A stretch of 64,000 nucleotides of DNA from NCBI GenBank assembly GCA_015680685.1, contig MNCI01035854.1:477981-541980 (forward strand), in the 5' to 3' direction. Source of the DNA: Gnetum montanum (lineage: Eukaryota > Streptophyta > Gnetopsida > Gnetales > Gnetaceae). Position numbers and translations under genes: made by a program. Shown in pieces: positions 35,237 through 46,989 of the stretch. The notes under the pieces were generated by a model that had not been told where the DNA came from, searched no databases, and was given only the letters and a program-made list of their open reading frames with translations. Position 1 is the stretch's first letter, and each line of letters begins with the position of its first letter.

Positions 35237-35554
35237 GTTCAGGATGTGTATGGCAAGTGGGAACGGATACTGGTGTTAGGACAATTAGAACTTAGTTAAT
35301 GAATAGTTAATGTAAGTTAGTCACTTAGTTCTCTTCCCTTTCTCTTATTAGCATAAGAAACCAAAAAGATAAAATTTATAAAAAATCATATACCTCAAGC
35401 TTACTTAACCATACAACCGTGACAATACAAGGATTAATTAACCCTGAGTGTTCCTTTAAGGTGTGTAAGCACTTAGTCCTTGGAGTTTGACCGGATCTTG
35501 CGTGAGACGCTTGTATTCATATGGTTGAGTGTAGGGGTACCTCGCCACTCATCA
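35237..35554 (+). repeat. 3' LTR of A2, right part
   Basis: It continues the LTR interrupted at 10684 and matches 5112-5451 to the terminal CTCATCA at 35554. Confidence 0.9.
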
Positions 35555-35695
35555 CTATGTAATAGAATTGGACTTGTGACCTAGGTTTACCAAGCCAAGT
35601 CTCTTACTGCTAAGTAATAAACTAAGTGAGCCATTGTGAAAGTTTTAATTTTTACATGAAATGTTTTATTTTTATTTACTAAATTTCATCATTAA
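35555..35695. other. Short spacer between A2 and C
   Basis: AT-rich, 141 bp, with no recognisable element. It does not match the missing part of A, so it may be older host or transposon sequence. Confidence 0.5.
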
Positions 35696-36569
35696 TGATG
35701 AGTAGCAAGTATACCCTATGCTGAACCATACGAATCACTAGCATTCACTAAGTAATCTGGTCAAATTCCATAGACTTTATCTCTCTAAGTACACCGGGTC
35801 TAGGAGATGAATCTACAAATCATGATGATTGTCTTCTCAATTCCACTTGTGAGTTGCAAGTGTATGGTTAAGTGTAATTGAGGCATATGATTTTTATCAT
35901 TTTATCTTTTATCATTTCAACCACCTAAGTGCTAGAAAATAGAGTAATGAATGTTTAATTAATCTAATAACTAACTATCACTTAACTAATCCTAACATAA
36001 GCATCCATTCCCACTTTCTGTATACATCTTAAACATGTTGCAATGCTACTGGGTTATGAAGTGTTAGGCACTACTGGGATTACCAAGTATGAATGTATGC
36101 TCGAAGCGGTTGTACTTATGTTCATTATTTAATCGACATTAATTGCTTAATTAGAATTTATTAAAGTAAATTTCATAAATAATAAATGCATAAGGAAACA
36201 TTAATCTATTCCAAGTGTTGCAAGGTTTGATCAGCAAAGCTCATCTTTATCTTCGTTCACATTGAGGTGCTTAGGTACATTAGTGTTCAAATAAAGATCT
36301 ATACACTTCTTTGACTCCTACTGCAGGTTCTTAGAAAATATTCTAACTTTTAGAAGGAAAAACTGCAAGATCTTTGCTACAACTAATGGAAAGATGCCAT
36401 AAATGTGGTGGGAAGGTGCACACTTATAGGCAATAATAGGGTGCCACATCGATAGGTACATGTCGATGGAGCAATCCCTACATCAATGAGATCACGTGAA
36501 CAACATCCCATCGATGGGATTACATCGAAAACATTCCATCAACGTGTCCCAATGACTCATGCTTCATCA
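35696..36569 (-). repeat. 3' LTR of element C
   Basis: Read on minus it starts TGATGAAGC and ends at TGATGAG of the plus strand (CTCATCA). The U3 part has ATCGAT-type palindromes, such as CCCATCGATGGG near 36508-36519, in place of the GATATC type of its relatives. A TATA-like CTATAAGT is near 36424. The five bases at 35691-35695 (ATTAA) would be one copy of its duplication. Confidence 0.82.
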
Positions 36570-36582
36570 TACCCCCATGACT
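36570..36582 (-). promoter_or_regulatory. Polypurine tract of element C
   Basis: The minus strand reads AGTCATGGGGGTA before the LTR start TGATGAAG, identical to that of A2 and D. Confidence 0.85.
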
Positions 36583-36666
36583 AAATGAAAACTTGTCCTT
36601 GAGTGAACAAAAGAAGAAATAAATTCTTTACAAAATTTTGGAAAGGTATGGAATTATTGACTAACT

Positions 36667-36671
36667 ACTAA
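36667..36671. repeat. Probable target-site duplication of D, left copy
   Basis: ACTAA precedes the D 5' LTR. The right-hand bases (46836-46840) are ACTAT, one mismatch, as expected of an old insertion. Confidence 0.6.
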
Positions 36672-37519
36672 TGAAATATTATTTTCTCTAGCTATGATAT
36701 TGGGCATCCAATATTGGAGCTGTGATATCATGTATCTGATATCGGAGCCCTAGCTACAACATTGGATATTCGATATCATGGGACATGTGCCTACCTATAA
36801 ATACAACACTTAGGTGCATGGTCCAACACATAATTCAGTCAACTTGTGATGAAACTATTACAGTTTAATTTCGTAGCTTAGCGATAGAGTGAATGCATGT
36901 AGTGTGGTGTTGAGTAGTTGTCTAGAATCTTTATTTGAGTGAAGTGTACTTGGGCACAGTTCATGACAGAACTAAAGATTGAGATGACTTTTCATCACTA
37001 TAGCATCCACTTAACTTTACTATTTTACCTAGCATATTTCCAAGTACTTTATTTTCTTTGTTCATTAGTAAAGTGGAATGAGTACGACTAGTTTTGAGCA
37101 TTAAGTGTAATCATTTGGTATCCCAGTAGTGGTTTCACTTGATTCACTCAATAGTGAACTCACTTGGTAATCCCAATAATGGTTACATGAGCCCAAGGTG
37201 TGTACGGTAAGCCAGGAATTGATACTCATCATACTAGGCTAGAGTAGTTTGTTTTACTATTTTCCTTAGAGTTAGAATTATTTCCACACTTTACCATCAT
37301 AGCTAGGAGATGTGGCCAACACAACATTAGTGATCATATACCTCATAATGAGTTAAACTATACACCTAAATTTTACTACCTCATGTGGGAAGACAACGAT
37401 CCCAAACTTTAATCAAATACCAGTATAATCACATTGCCTCATTCACAGATTACAATTGGGCTATGTGTGAACACTGATAACTTTTATGGTTGGGTGTTGG
37501 AATACTCCATCGTTTATCA
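36672..37519 (+). repeat. 5' LTR of element D
   Basis: It starts TGAAATATT and ends TTTATCA before the primer site. Four GATATC/AATATT-type palindromes lie at about 36699-36773, and a TATA box (TATAAATA) at 36796-36803. It matches 45954-46835. Confidence 0.88.
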
Positions 37520-37538
37520 TTGGTGCCGTTGCCAGGGA
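37520..37538 (+). promoter_or_regulatory. Primer binding site (tRNA-Asp) of element D
   Basis: TTGGTGCCGTTGCCAGGGA directly follows the LTR and matches the complement of the plant tRNA-Asp 3' end with two changes. Confidence 0.9.
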
Positions 37539-37650
37539 CTTGTCAATGTATGCTGAGTAATTGATTTCACAAAGTTTTTTGTATTTGAAACATAAAGTTA
37601 AAATCTATAACTAATAAGGACACTTAAAAATAAATGTCTTAAACCATAAC

Positions 37651-40600
37651 ATGGCTTCAAGTAAGGACACATTATCACTTGCTAAGGAATTGCAAATAAG
37701 CAGTGATACAATTGAAGAGGAAGAAGACTAGAGTATGCCAATGCAGATAACGATCTCATATGCTCATCATGATCCTTATTATCTCAATTTCACCTTCATC
37801 TTTTATTAGGATAACCAATTAAGCTAGAGAGATCTTCAAGGGAACATTACTCTACCACCAAAATTTTCAGCACCCATCATGCTCCAAACTGCTCTAAAGG
37901 GGATGAAACTGAGTAAGGTATTTAGAGGGTATCATGTGAACAAACACATGACTAGACCCTATGAGCCCATTAAGGAGTAGTTAAGAAGAGACAAATTCAT
38001 GAAGACTAGGCATGATCAAAACAAAGGAAAGAAGGTCAACTCTCCTATTGTCTTGGAAGGGCTTGATGGAGATGAATTCATAGCTAAACAACTTCACTAA
38101 AACCATGAGTTTCAGTCACAAATGCCTATCATTTGATTAGAGGAACCTATCAAGAATTAGTCATGCTCCAACTTAGTAGAGACACTCAAAAGGAAGGCAA
38201 AAGACTCAAGTTACAAATAGGACTCAAGGCCAAGAGTTCTTGGTGGATCTCACAAAGAAGAACATCAAAGTCATCATAGGAGGATAAGCTAGCACTGTTT
38301 TCCTACTGCCTCATCTGCATCCTCATAATCATCAAAAGACTCTAACAGAAGGAGGCAAAGGTATAGAGAACATGATAAGGAAGACATGAGAACTTATGAT
38401 CATCATGACTGTCATGACTGTTATGCAAGATATTTTGATTTAGAGGATGAAGAGAATGAAAAGTGCAAATGTAGAAATTATAGAAATCATGAAAGGGATG
38501 ATCATAGAAGGGGGTACTACTACAATAGAGTACAAAAACCCGATCAAGATGATGAACCCTTGATGGTTACTCGTAGCATGATTAACATATAGGAAGCTGT
38601 ACATATTCCAACTAGGCATGTGAGGGATAGCCATATTAAATGGCTTGATATGAACAACATGTTAAGATTTGAAGGTGGCTATAATGTTGACTCACAACAC
38701 CACCTTTAAGCTTTCCATAATGCTTGCACCCTACAAAATATTGAAAGTGATTCGAAAAAGTTAAAGTTGTTCCTAAGAACACTTGTGAAAGAGCAAAAGA
38801 GATGGTATCGATCACTTGAACCTAAATTAGTTAGAAGATGGAGTACCATGCTAGAGATCTTGAACGATAAGTATCAAACCTACTCACAGATGTCTAACTT
38901 GAGAAAATAAATCCAAGGATGGAAACAAGGGACTCATGAAACCCTTAATGTAGCAATGGGCAGATACTACTTACTACTACATAGATGCCTAAGACATGGA
39001 TCCTCATAGAAGGAACAACTAAGGCACATTGTAGATGGGTTATGAAATAAAACCAAGGAGACACTTAGGGTTTATGCCTAAGGTAGATTATCTAAGATGA
39101 CTGCCCATTGCATCCAAAGGTTAACTGATCAAGTGGTGAAGAAAGAAGGTGAGTTAAGAAAGAGAGAATCAGTTGAGGAGTATAATTGTGATCCATCAAT
39201 GAGAAAGAAAGATGCATGGGTGTGTGATACCCAAGAGGAAAAAACCTTGGATCAGGTAATTCAAAAGGAAATGCTACTAATTCAAAAATCTTTCACTAAT
39301 GTAGTAGCATAGGTAGCAAAAATGTGGGACTTATTCAGTGAGAGGTGTACAACAACATTAAAGATTATGGAAGAGATAGCAAAGAAAGCCTTTGGAAAAG
39401 GAAAAGATAAGAAAAAGAAGAAAGATGTTGGATGAAAAGGCAAAGTGGCTACATTGGCTAAATGTTCAGACACCCGCTCTACCAATGAGGAAGATTGTAC
39501 AATGTGTTAATATGAACATCCCAAGGGATTGTTGTCCAATCATGACACATCTACAGAAGATAGGGGCACATGCACTCAACTCAAGATTTGTTAAAAAAAC
39601 GAATGCCCAAAAAGTTACCTTATTCTCAAGGTAACTAGCAACATAACTTCCAACCAATGTATAATCCTAGCAGGGCTTTGCCACAAGCATAGGAGTAGTA
39701 CCATTAGTAGTGGCAACAACTCCAATTGTAGGCTATGCCACCACTACATTAATAGTAACCATATCATTAACCTAATATTTATGGATGCTATGTTCAATGT
39801 CCAAACTCATCAACAAATGCAACTATTCAAGCTCCATAATATTATCTGCTGGAGTATCATAGACCGACACCACCAAGGACCAACTTGAACTCATACACGC
39901 ATCCACAAACATTTGATTCTTCAAATCAACATCCAACTCCTTTACCACTAGTGCCACCACCTGCTATGCAAGGTGAATTGTTATCACAATCGTAGCAAAG
40001 GAGAGTTGCAACGGCAGTAAACATACAAATAGAGGATCGTACCAACAACATTAAGGACCAACAAAGAAACATCCTTTCTTTAGGACAAGTCCCGAAAACA
40101 ATGGTTGAATTAAGACTTCATTGAGACCAACTTCTTTCACAATAGATTGTCTTATAAAAAAAAAGCTTCCATCATCGTCAAACACAAACATGCAAACTAT
40201 CATGCTCACGGTGATAGTCACACACTAGATAAAGGTAGGACCGCTTCCTAAGAAGAGAACTGATCCAGGATTTTCTTTGATTTATTTACAAGTAGCTAGA
40301 AATTTTCCATGCAAAGCTCTATTAGACTCAGGTTCTAGGGTAAATTTGATCTCTTATGAAACATATCAAGCATGGAACCTACCACCCTTGAAGGAGTGCA
40401 AAATCTAGTTAGAGCTTATAGATCAATCTATCACCATTCCTTTGGGACAGGCTAACGATGTAGTAACCACTATCAATGAGTGATCCTACCTAGCAAACTT
40501 TCTTGTAATTGATGTGAGAATTGAGGATAAGGAATCTCCAATTATTATGAGGAGAGCATGGCTTAGCATAATTGGTGTTAAGCTAAGTATGAGAGATTTA

Positions 40601-40680
40601 TCTGTGGAGATCTCTAAGAAAGACAAGCATGGAGCCATACATACATAACAAATTTCATGCATTACTACTGATAGCAAAGG
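37651..40680 (+). pseudogene. gag-protease of element D, degenerate
   Basis: From ATG 37651 (MASSKD) the translation has many stops and shifts but keeps the family order. The capsid-type block is at 38640-39110 (MLRFEGGYN, RRWSTMLEIL, IQGWKQGTHE), followed by KKEGELRKRESVEEYN. A damaged zinc-knuckle-like motif is near 39500. The protease is at 40240-40680 with LLDSGSRVNLIS (about 40320-40355) and SPIIMRRAWLS. Unlike A2 and E, the codon after NLIS is a sense codon (TAT). Too decayed to function. Confidence 0.8.
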
Positions 40681-42480
40681 GTGTGCAATGGTGGACCGAC
40701 ACTTTAGAATGTTAACAAAACCTCATACTAGTCTAGAATAAGTGTGTGTGTAAGAGAGAGTAGGATCCACAAAACCAAAAGACACATGGTGGCCAACAAC
40801 TAAGGACCTTAATTTGTCTAAAACATGCATGAAAACATTTGAATCGCTTAATTAATTTTCATTCTAAAAGGATGACTCCAACTGAAGTCCAAAAAAGAAA
40901 GTATTAAACCATCATCATACACCATTAGGAAAAGAAAATAAGGACTTAAATAATCAAGATTTCATTACCATCAAGATTACCTGGGACAAAAAACTAAAAA
41001 GTTAAATCACTAAAGATGGTAAGTGAATCACCTAGAGTGTATGGTCTAGGGGATCTAGAGAGCATCTTTTGAACACTTGCCCATGAGTTTAGTCATGGGG
41101 GAGATGCTTTATCTTGATTTTAGGGTTAATAAGTGCTTCTCAATTTTTTGTTTTACAATTCTTTTTACTTTTCCTATTTCTTGATACAAACTTTCCCATT
41201 CTTTTATACTTCTCACATTCTTTTCATTTTACATATTATTTAATACTTTTTCATTCTGTTATACTTTTTCATTTCTTCAATTTTTAATGTTCCTACACAT
41301 TTTTCAATTCGTTGATGATTTTTCCTTGTTAAAAATTTTTCATTCTTTACATCTTTTTCCAATTCATACAATCTTTTTCATACTTTGTTTTCATTTCCTT
41401 TGTAAATAATTTTGATCGTTAATAAAATACATTATGAATAAGGCAAGATGTACTCCAATAAAGTGAATATTTCTCTATGTTATTAAGTCACAAGGGATTG
41501 ATTATTTGAACAGTTAGCCCACACCATCCATCAATCCAGCCATCCTTCCATCCCATTAGTAAGAGGTTCTTACCATGGCTAGAAGGATATTCTTCTCACC
41601 ATACAACTAAGAATAAACTTGTCATCATTGTGCTTGGACCAAAAAGTCAAGAACCAAGTGGGAATGCAAAGGGTGTGACATCAAGGGGATTTGTGAACTC
41701 TCTTGGATTACTTTTGTTAAGTTCTATCATGTTGTTTAGGCTGTATTATATCCTTGTAGATCTAACGAAAAATGGAAGTAATAGTAAAATAAGTGCTACC
41801 TTATCATGTTACTAGAAAAACATGTTACCCATGCCTAAAGGTAGTTCTCTGGAATGGTTGAAATAGATAAAAATAAAAGAGCACAGAATAAATTTTTGGG
41901 GGTTCCAATGGAAAGACATATTACCCATGCCTAAAGGTAGGCAGCTTCTTAGAAATCTAAAAAACAAAAAAAAGANACATAGAGTCATTTCCCTAATTTG
42001 GTGGTGCTAACATGTGCATTTTGCTTAAAAGGTATGCATTGCATTCAACTCCTTAAGTGCCTAAAGACACTTTTTAGGCATGGTTATACAAGGGCATTAA
42101 GGCCTGGAGCTTGCTTTGGGGAGAATCCACTTGTATAACTATTGTATCTTATACTTCTCCAACAATTCCACATCATCTTGAACCTTCAAAGGCCAATAAA
42201 TGTTCGTCAAAACTTTCCTTTACATCACATAACTTTGTTTTATACCAAAGAATTCATTACCCATCTCATCCATCTCATCAAAACTTCATGAACTTTCATA
42301 GCCTGAGATTCCTTCTTTGCACACTATCCATGCCAAATTTTTAAAGGAATATGCATCATCCATCACTCAAGACCTTATGCATACACTTCAAACCTTCCAA
42401 ACAATCAACACAATTCATTTTCCATCCTCATAATTCATCGAAAAATGAAAATTTTTTGCCTTAGAGCCGTCCCAATATTA
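40681..42480 (+). other. Non-coding region of D between protease and the 3' ORF unit
   Basis: At about 41092-41106 it reads TAGTCATGGGGGAGAT, the internal copy of the polypurine tract seen also in A2, E and C. A T-rich stretch with TTTTTCATTC-like repeats follows (41130-41400). No frame is supported. Integrase and RT would be expected before the motif and are absent. Confidence 0.6.
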
Positions 42481-42494
42481 GATACAACAAAAAG

Positions 42495-42502
42495 TATAAA
42501 TA
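42495..42502 (+). promoter_or_regulatory. TATA-like box before the 3' ORF of D
   Basis: TATAAATA in the context AAAGTATAAATAGGCGG lies about 250 bases before a GTAAGT donor. C has CCTATAAATAGG at the equivalent place, in an alignable neighbourhood. I infer an internal promoter for the 3' ORF. Confidence 0.55.
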
Positions 42503-42752
42503 GGCGGACACTTAACCAAATTTTTCATTTCTCACATTTGCCGCTAAGGGAGATTTTTCAAATTTGATTCTTTGATTAGAGATCTAAAAACCTAGCTTCC
42601 CCAAGCCATAACTTGCACATTATTGCTCAAATTTTCGTGATTTTTGATTTTATTTGATTATGGAGTGCTCATCTTAATCATGAGGGAATGCCAGTGAGGA
42701 AAATTTGAGTTGGTTTTTCAAAAAATCCTAATGCCCAACAGGTGTTTTAAGG

Positions 42753-43052
42753 GTAAGTATGAAAGGATAATTGAAAATTTTTAATAAAAATCAATCATAT
42801 TAATGCCAGAACACTTAACTAATGCTCTTAAGAAACCATAACCATCATCATGAGCTATTAATAAGAACAAATTAGATAATTGTGACGGGTTCTAAAGAAA
42901 CTAACACTTATGGGATAACTTTTTGAAAATTTACTAACTCCACAATTATAATGAAGTAAGAACTTAATGAAACTAAGGGTATGGGTAAGGTATGGAATCA
43001 TTAATAATAAATGAGAACACCTCAGTAATTCCAAATCCTTGATTTATTGCAG
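42753..43052 (+). other. Candidate leader intron before the 3' ORF of D
   Basis: The donor is GGGTAAGTATG at 42753. The acceptor is TTGATTTATTGCAG ending at 43052, directly followed by ATG. The length is 300 bp, and C has a 297 bp interval with GT-AG ends at the homologous position. Confidence 0.6.
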
Positions 43053-45753
43053 ATGGTCCCAAAGGAAGGAGCATAAGGAGGACCCTCACAAGCTACAAGT
43101 AAGAGACCAAAAGGCTAAGGTAGAGTCCAAACAGGAGGACAAGAACCAGAACATGCAGAGTAGGAAGCCTAATCCTTTAGCATTTATCAGGAAACCCCTA
43201 CCATCGAATAGTTGGCCCAAGGAGAGGCAGTGGGACCATAAGTACAAGGACAACACCTCATGTTGTTGCAAGAATGCCTCCAAGCTATCCAAGAAAAATC
43301 AATCTAATTTGTGGAAATGAACTTTTTCCCATTCATGGAATTTGTTTCGGAAGTGGTAAAGATGCAACTCCAAGCATCACCACTAGACCCCATCCTTTCA
43401 GATAGTGGCCAATGGTACCTTAGAGAAACCTATCAGTTTTGGCATAATAAAGAAGAAGGTACCACTGTCAACATCAGAGGAATCTCTATGCCATACTCAA
43501 TCAAGGCAATAGCTGAAGCTCTCAACATGCCCAATGAAGGGGCAAGGGTAGCACATTTATCCACTAGATTAGATGTTGAAAGTAGAAAACTATGGTTGAA
43601 ACGTGCATATTACAAAGAAGATAAGGGATATAATGAGTTAAATATGGAGGAAAGGATTTACTTCAAAATTGGCACATATCACTTATTCCCAACAAAAGGA
43701 TTAAATGGATTGTCCACATATGTGGCTAAAGGATGTGTCATCCTGATGGAAAAATACAATGCCAACATTACAAAACTCTACTTTATGGATATCCAAAGGT
43801 GGTTTGAAGAAAGGAAGGCAAGGAAGCCAACACTTCCATTCCCTTACCTTATTAGGAAGTTGTGAAAATGAGATGGAATCCTAGGATACACCAATGGAAT
43901 TTCCATGAAAGCCCAGAAAATTGCATATGTTGAACTGCTCAAACCAGCACCACTCAGAAAGGACCAAGATGAGGAACAAACTAGTAATGAAGAAACCACA
44001 CAAACTAAATAACAACAACAATCAGGTCCCAGTGGCTAGCAGTAGCAATAAGAATAGCAGCAACAACAAGTTCCACCACTATTGCGGCAGAATTATAGGC
44101 CATCAATGAGTCATTTGCAATAGATTGTAGGGACCATTAGCTAGGGAACAAGGGAGGAAGCTAATCTTTATAGAGTTATCAATAGTACCATCCAGCCCAT
44201 AGTTTTAGTAGATCTTAGGAGTGGAAAAATGTCATTGCAGTCAGGAGAAGGGGACCAATGATCACAACATATCTCTGGGAATGCCACATCGTTCCAAGTG
44301 GTGCTAGAGACTGGAGAGGAAGCCATAGTTGTGGTAATGCAGCATTAGTGGCAAAGGTGATCACTAATCACATTAAAGAGTCCTTCAACATGCTTATTAT
44401 GCCACTGAAAGATCTAATTGGAGCCAGAGATGCTCAAATGTTAGTAGAAACCTTGATGACTCTTGTCAACTATGAAGATGTGCTTGACCAACTGCCATAG
44501 ACTGGACAAGTGATGATAAGACTTTTTGACATCCCAAGTGATGTCCTGTAGTGTAGTCAGAACTGATTGCTATAAAAGGTAAATTGGTCATGGCAGAGAT
44601 CAGGGCAGAGCATACAGAAGCTAAACTTCTTAAACTACAAGAATAGCTCACGATCTTGAGGGTTGAACGTAGAGACTCAACTCAATTCATTGTGCATGAC
44701 TAGATGGAATAATTTAGGATAGAGTAGATGAACTGCCTAATTGAGTAGAATAAACAAATGGAGAATGAGAAGGAGAAAGTGATGTGGAATGCCTCAATAA
44801 GCACTCATTGTAGCCTAAGAAAAAATAAATAACTCGTTGCAAATAATATAAGGTTGACCACTATGGAAAAATAGAAAAATATCTTAGAGGAAAGCATCCA
44901 CCAATTAAGATAACAACTAGTGAGGGTCAACTAAGACATGAGTCACCTCGCATAAAAAAATAGAACCCTCTCAATGGAGGAGGTATGTGCCATCCACCAA
45001 AAATCAGCCATTAAAATCAGTGCATGGTCGAATGAGGCAAAGAAACATGAAAGCCTTAAAGAACACTTTTGCAACAGAGTGGACATGTACAAGAAGATCA
45101 ATGAGAAAGAAATGCAGATGGAAAATGCTACAATTAGTACCATTTCAACATAGAATCTTGATTAGTAGCCCACCTTGAATAGTTATGCCCATGTCCACTA
45201 GGCAGAAGTTAAGAAAAAAGACTTGTAGATTGAGGATCTGAAAGAGTACATGGGGTTAGCTAATCTTCATTACGCTAACTTAGCCATGTTAACAACAGGT
45301 AGGCCCAGAAATGAACTGGAAGAGAAAATAGCAATGACATATGCCTTATATTAGAAAGATTTTGTAGATCGTAAAGATGTTGTATAGAAACTTTAGGTGA
45401 CAAACTTTGAATTAGAAGTAGTAAAGGTTGGCTATTAGGGGCAACAAGATGTAGTGAACTTGGCCAGGAGACCATCAAATTATCATGAATTAAGAGAAAA
45501 GGCCAAAGCTTTTGAAGAAGAGAGAAGGCAATTTGCAGTTTGGTACATCAAGGCCAATTAGATGTTCTTGCAACTGCCATGCTGATGGGATGTACCTGCT
45601 CCATCACATATTGCACAACAAGCATGGACAGTACATGACCCAATAATGGAGGAAGAAAAGCTTTAGGCACTTCTAAACAAATATAAATTCTAGAAGCCTA
45701 GGAATAAGGAAAAGCAACCAATGGAGGAGCCACTTCCACCAGGAACCACCTAG
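43053..45753 (+). pseudogene. 3' ORF of element D, env-position ORF of unknown function
   Basis: The ATG follows the acceptor directly (MVPKEGA) and is in frame with the best-kept part at 43311-43862. That part holds a domain with SGQWYLRETYQFW, a YSIKAIAEALNMP block and ERIYFKIGTYHLFP. It resembles domains annotated as putative plant transposon protein in Athila-type elements, from memory. A glutamine-rich part follows (to about 44090), then a charged, probably coiled-coil part with many stops and shifts. The end is set by the C-terminal EEPLPPGTT, which matches C. No signal peptide or convincing membrane segment is seen, so I do not call it an envelope protein. Confidence 0.7.
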
Positions 45754-45940
45754 GTGACATCAAGCTTCATCCAGATTTTGGTTTTTGTTAAAATTTGTCA
45801 TGTCATGTCTTGTGTCATTTTTGTAACACATCACTGCAGCATAAAGAGTCGTGTATATAGTTAGTGTCATGAAAATTTACCTTCCAATTTTGTAAGGAAC
45901 TTTATCCTCATTTTTTTAACTCGAGGATGAGTTTTCAATT

Positions 45941-45953
45941 AGTCATGGGGGTA
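45941..45953 (+). promoter_or_regulatory. Polypurine tract of element D
   Basis: AGTCATGGGGGTA directly precedes the 3' LTR start TGATAAAA. Confidence 0.88.
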
Positions 45954-46835
45954 TGATAAAATGTGTTTTTCTCCAGCTACAATATCTGGCATCCGATATC
46001 GAAGTTGCAATATGACGTATTTGATATCGGAGCCCTAGCTACGACATCAAATATTTGATATCATGGGGCATGTGCCTACCTATAAATATGATACTCAGGT
46101 GCATGGTCTGACACATAATTTAGTCAACCTATAATGAAACTCTTGCAGTTTAATTTTGTAGCTTAGCAATAGAGTGAATGCCTGTAGTGTGGTGTTGAGT
46201 AGTTGTCTGGAATCTTTATTCGAGTGAAGTGTACTTGAGCATAGTTCATGACGGAAATAAAGATTGAGATTAATTTTCATCATTACAACATCCACTTTAC
46301 TTTATTGTTTTTCCTATCATAGTTTTTACTATTTTCTTAGCTTAACCATTTATATTTCCAAGAAATTTACTTTCTTTGTTCATTAGTAAAGCGGAATGAG
46401 TATGATTGGTTTTGAGCATTAAGTATAATCGTTTGATAACCTAGTAGTGGTTTCACTTGATTTTCTCAGTAGTGAACTCACTTGGTAATCCCATTTATGG
46501 TTACATGAGCCCAAGGCATGTATTGCAAGCAAGGAATGAATACTCATCACACTAGGCTAAAGTAGATTGTTTTATTATTTTCCTTAAACTTAAAATTATT
46601 TTCACAATTTACTATCGTGGCTAGGAGACATGGCCAACACAACGATAATGATCATATACCTGATAGTGAGTTAAACCATACACCTATATTTTACTACCTC
46701 ATGTGGAAAGATAACAATCCCAAACTTTAACCAAATACTAGTATAATCACATTGCCTCACTCAGATTACAATCAGGCCATGTGTGAACACTTATAACTTT
46801 TATGGTTGGGTGTTGGATTACTCCACTGCTCATCA
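45954..46835 (+). repeat. 3' LTR of element D
   Basis: It matches 36672-37519, with GATATC-type palindromes at its start, a TATA box at 46081-46088 and the terminal CTCATCA. ACTAT follows (46836-46840). Confidence 0.88.
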
Positions 46836-46989
46836 ACTATAGATACACAAACTAACACATTAATAACTAAGTGCCCAAGTGTACAGATTGACAATGATTA
46901 CAAAAATGGGTGTTTATGATAAAAAATTAAACAACATATCAAAAAATGACAACACAACTCCTCTAATGGCTTGAAGATGAGGGAGAAGA

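Larger units (their letters stand above)
4651..35554 (+). mobile_element. Element A2: non-autonomous Athila-like gag-protease element, split by E
   Basis: Its parts are the 5' LTR (4651-5451), primer site, gag-protease, about 1.8 kb of non-coding sequence, a polypurine tract and a 3' LTR. The 3' LTR is cut in two by element E (10685-35231) and resumes at 35237. Without E the element is about 6.4 kb. It has no reverse transcriptase, RNase H or integrase. That resembles the non-autonomous gag-bearing elements described as TR-GAG, but with protease kept. No matching duplication flanks it (CGTGG on the left, CTATG on the right), which fits the rearranged 5' LTR end. Confidence 0.82.
36672..46835 (+). 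mobile_element. Element D: Athila-like element with gag-protease and 3' ORF but no RT or integrase
   Basis: Parts are the 5' LTR (36672-37519), tRNA-Asp primer site, degenerate gag-protease (37651-40680), a non-coding stretch with a TATA-like box, an intron-bearing 3' ORF (43053-45753), polypurine tract and 3' LTR (45954-46835). No RT, RNase H or integrase motif is found between protease and the 3' ORF, in contrast to C, so these were lost as a block. It sits in the 3' end of C. Confidence 0.85.

Noticed and set aside
4646-35559. A target duplication for element A2
   Set aside because: The flanking five bases (CGTGG and CTATG) do not match, and the 5' LTR end is rearranged.
43053-45753. Envelope protein gene, because of its position after pol
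   Set aside because: No signal peptide, cleavage site or clear membrane segment is visible. The preserved part resembles a plant transposon-associated domain, so only position supports env.
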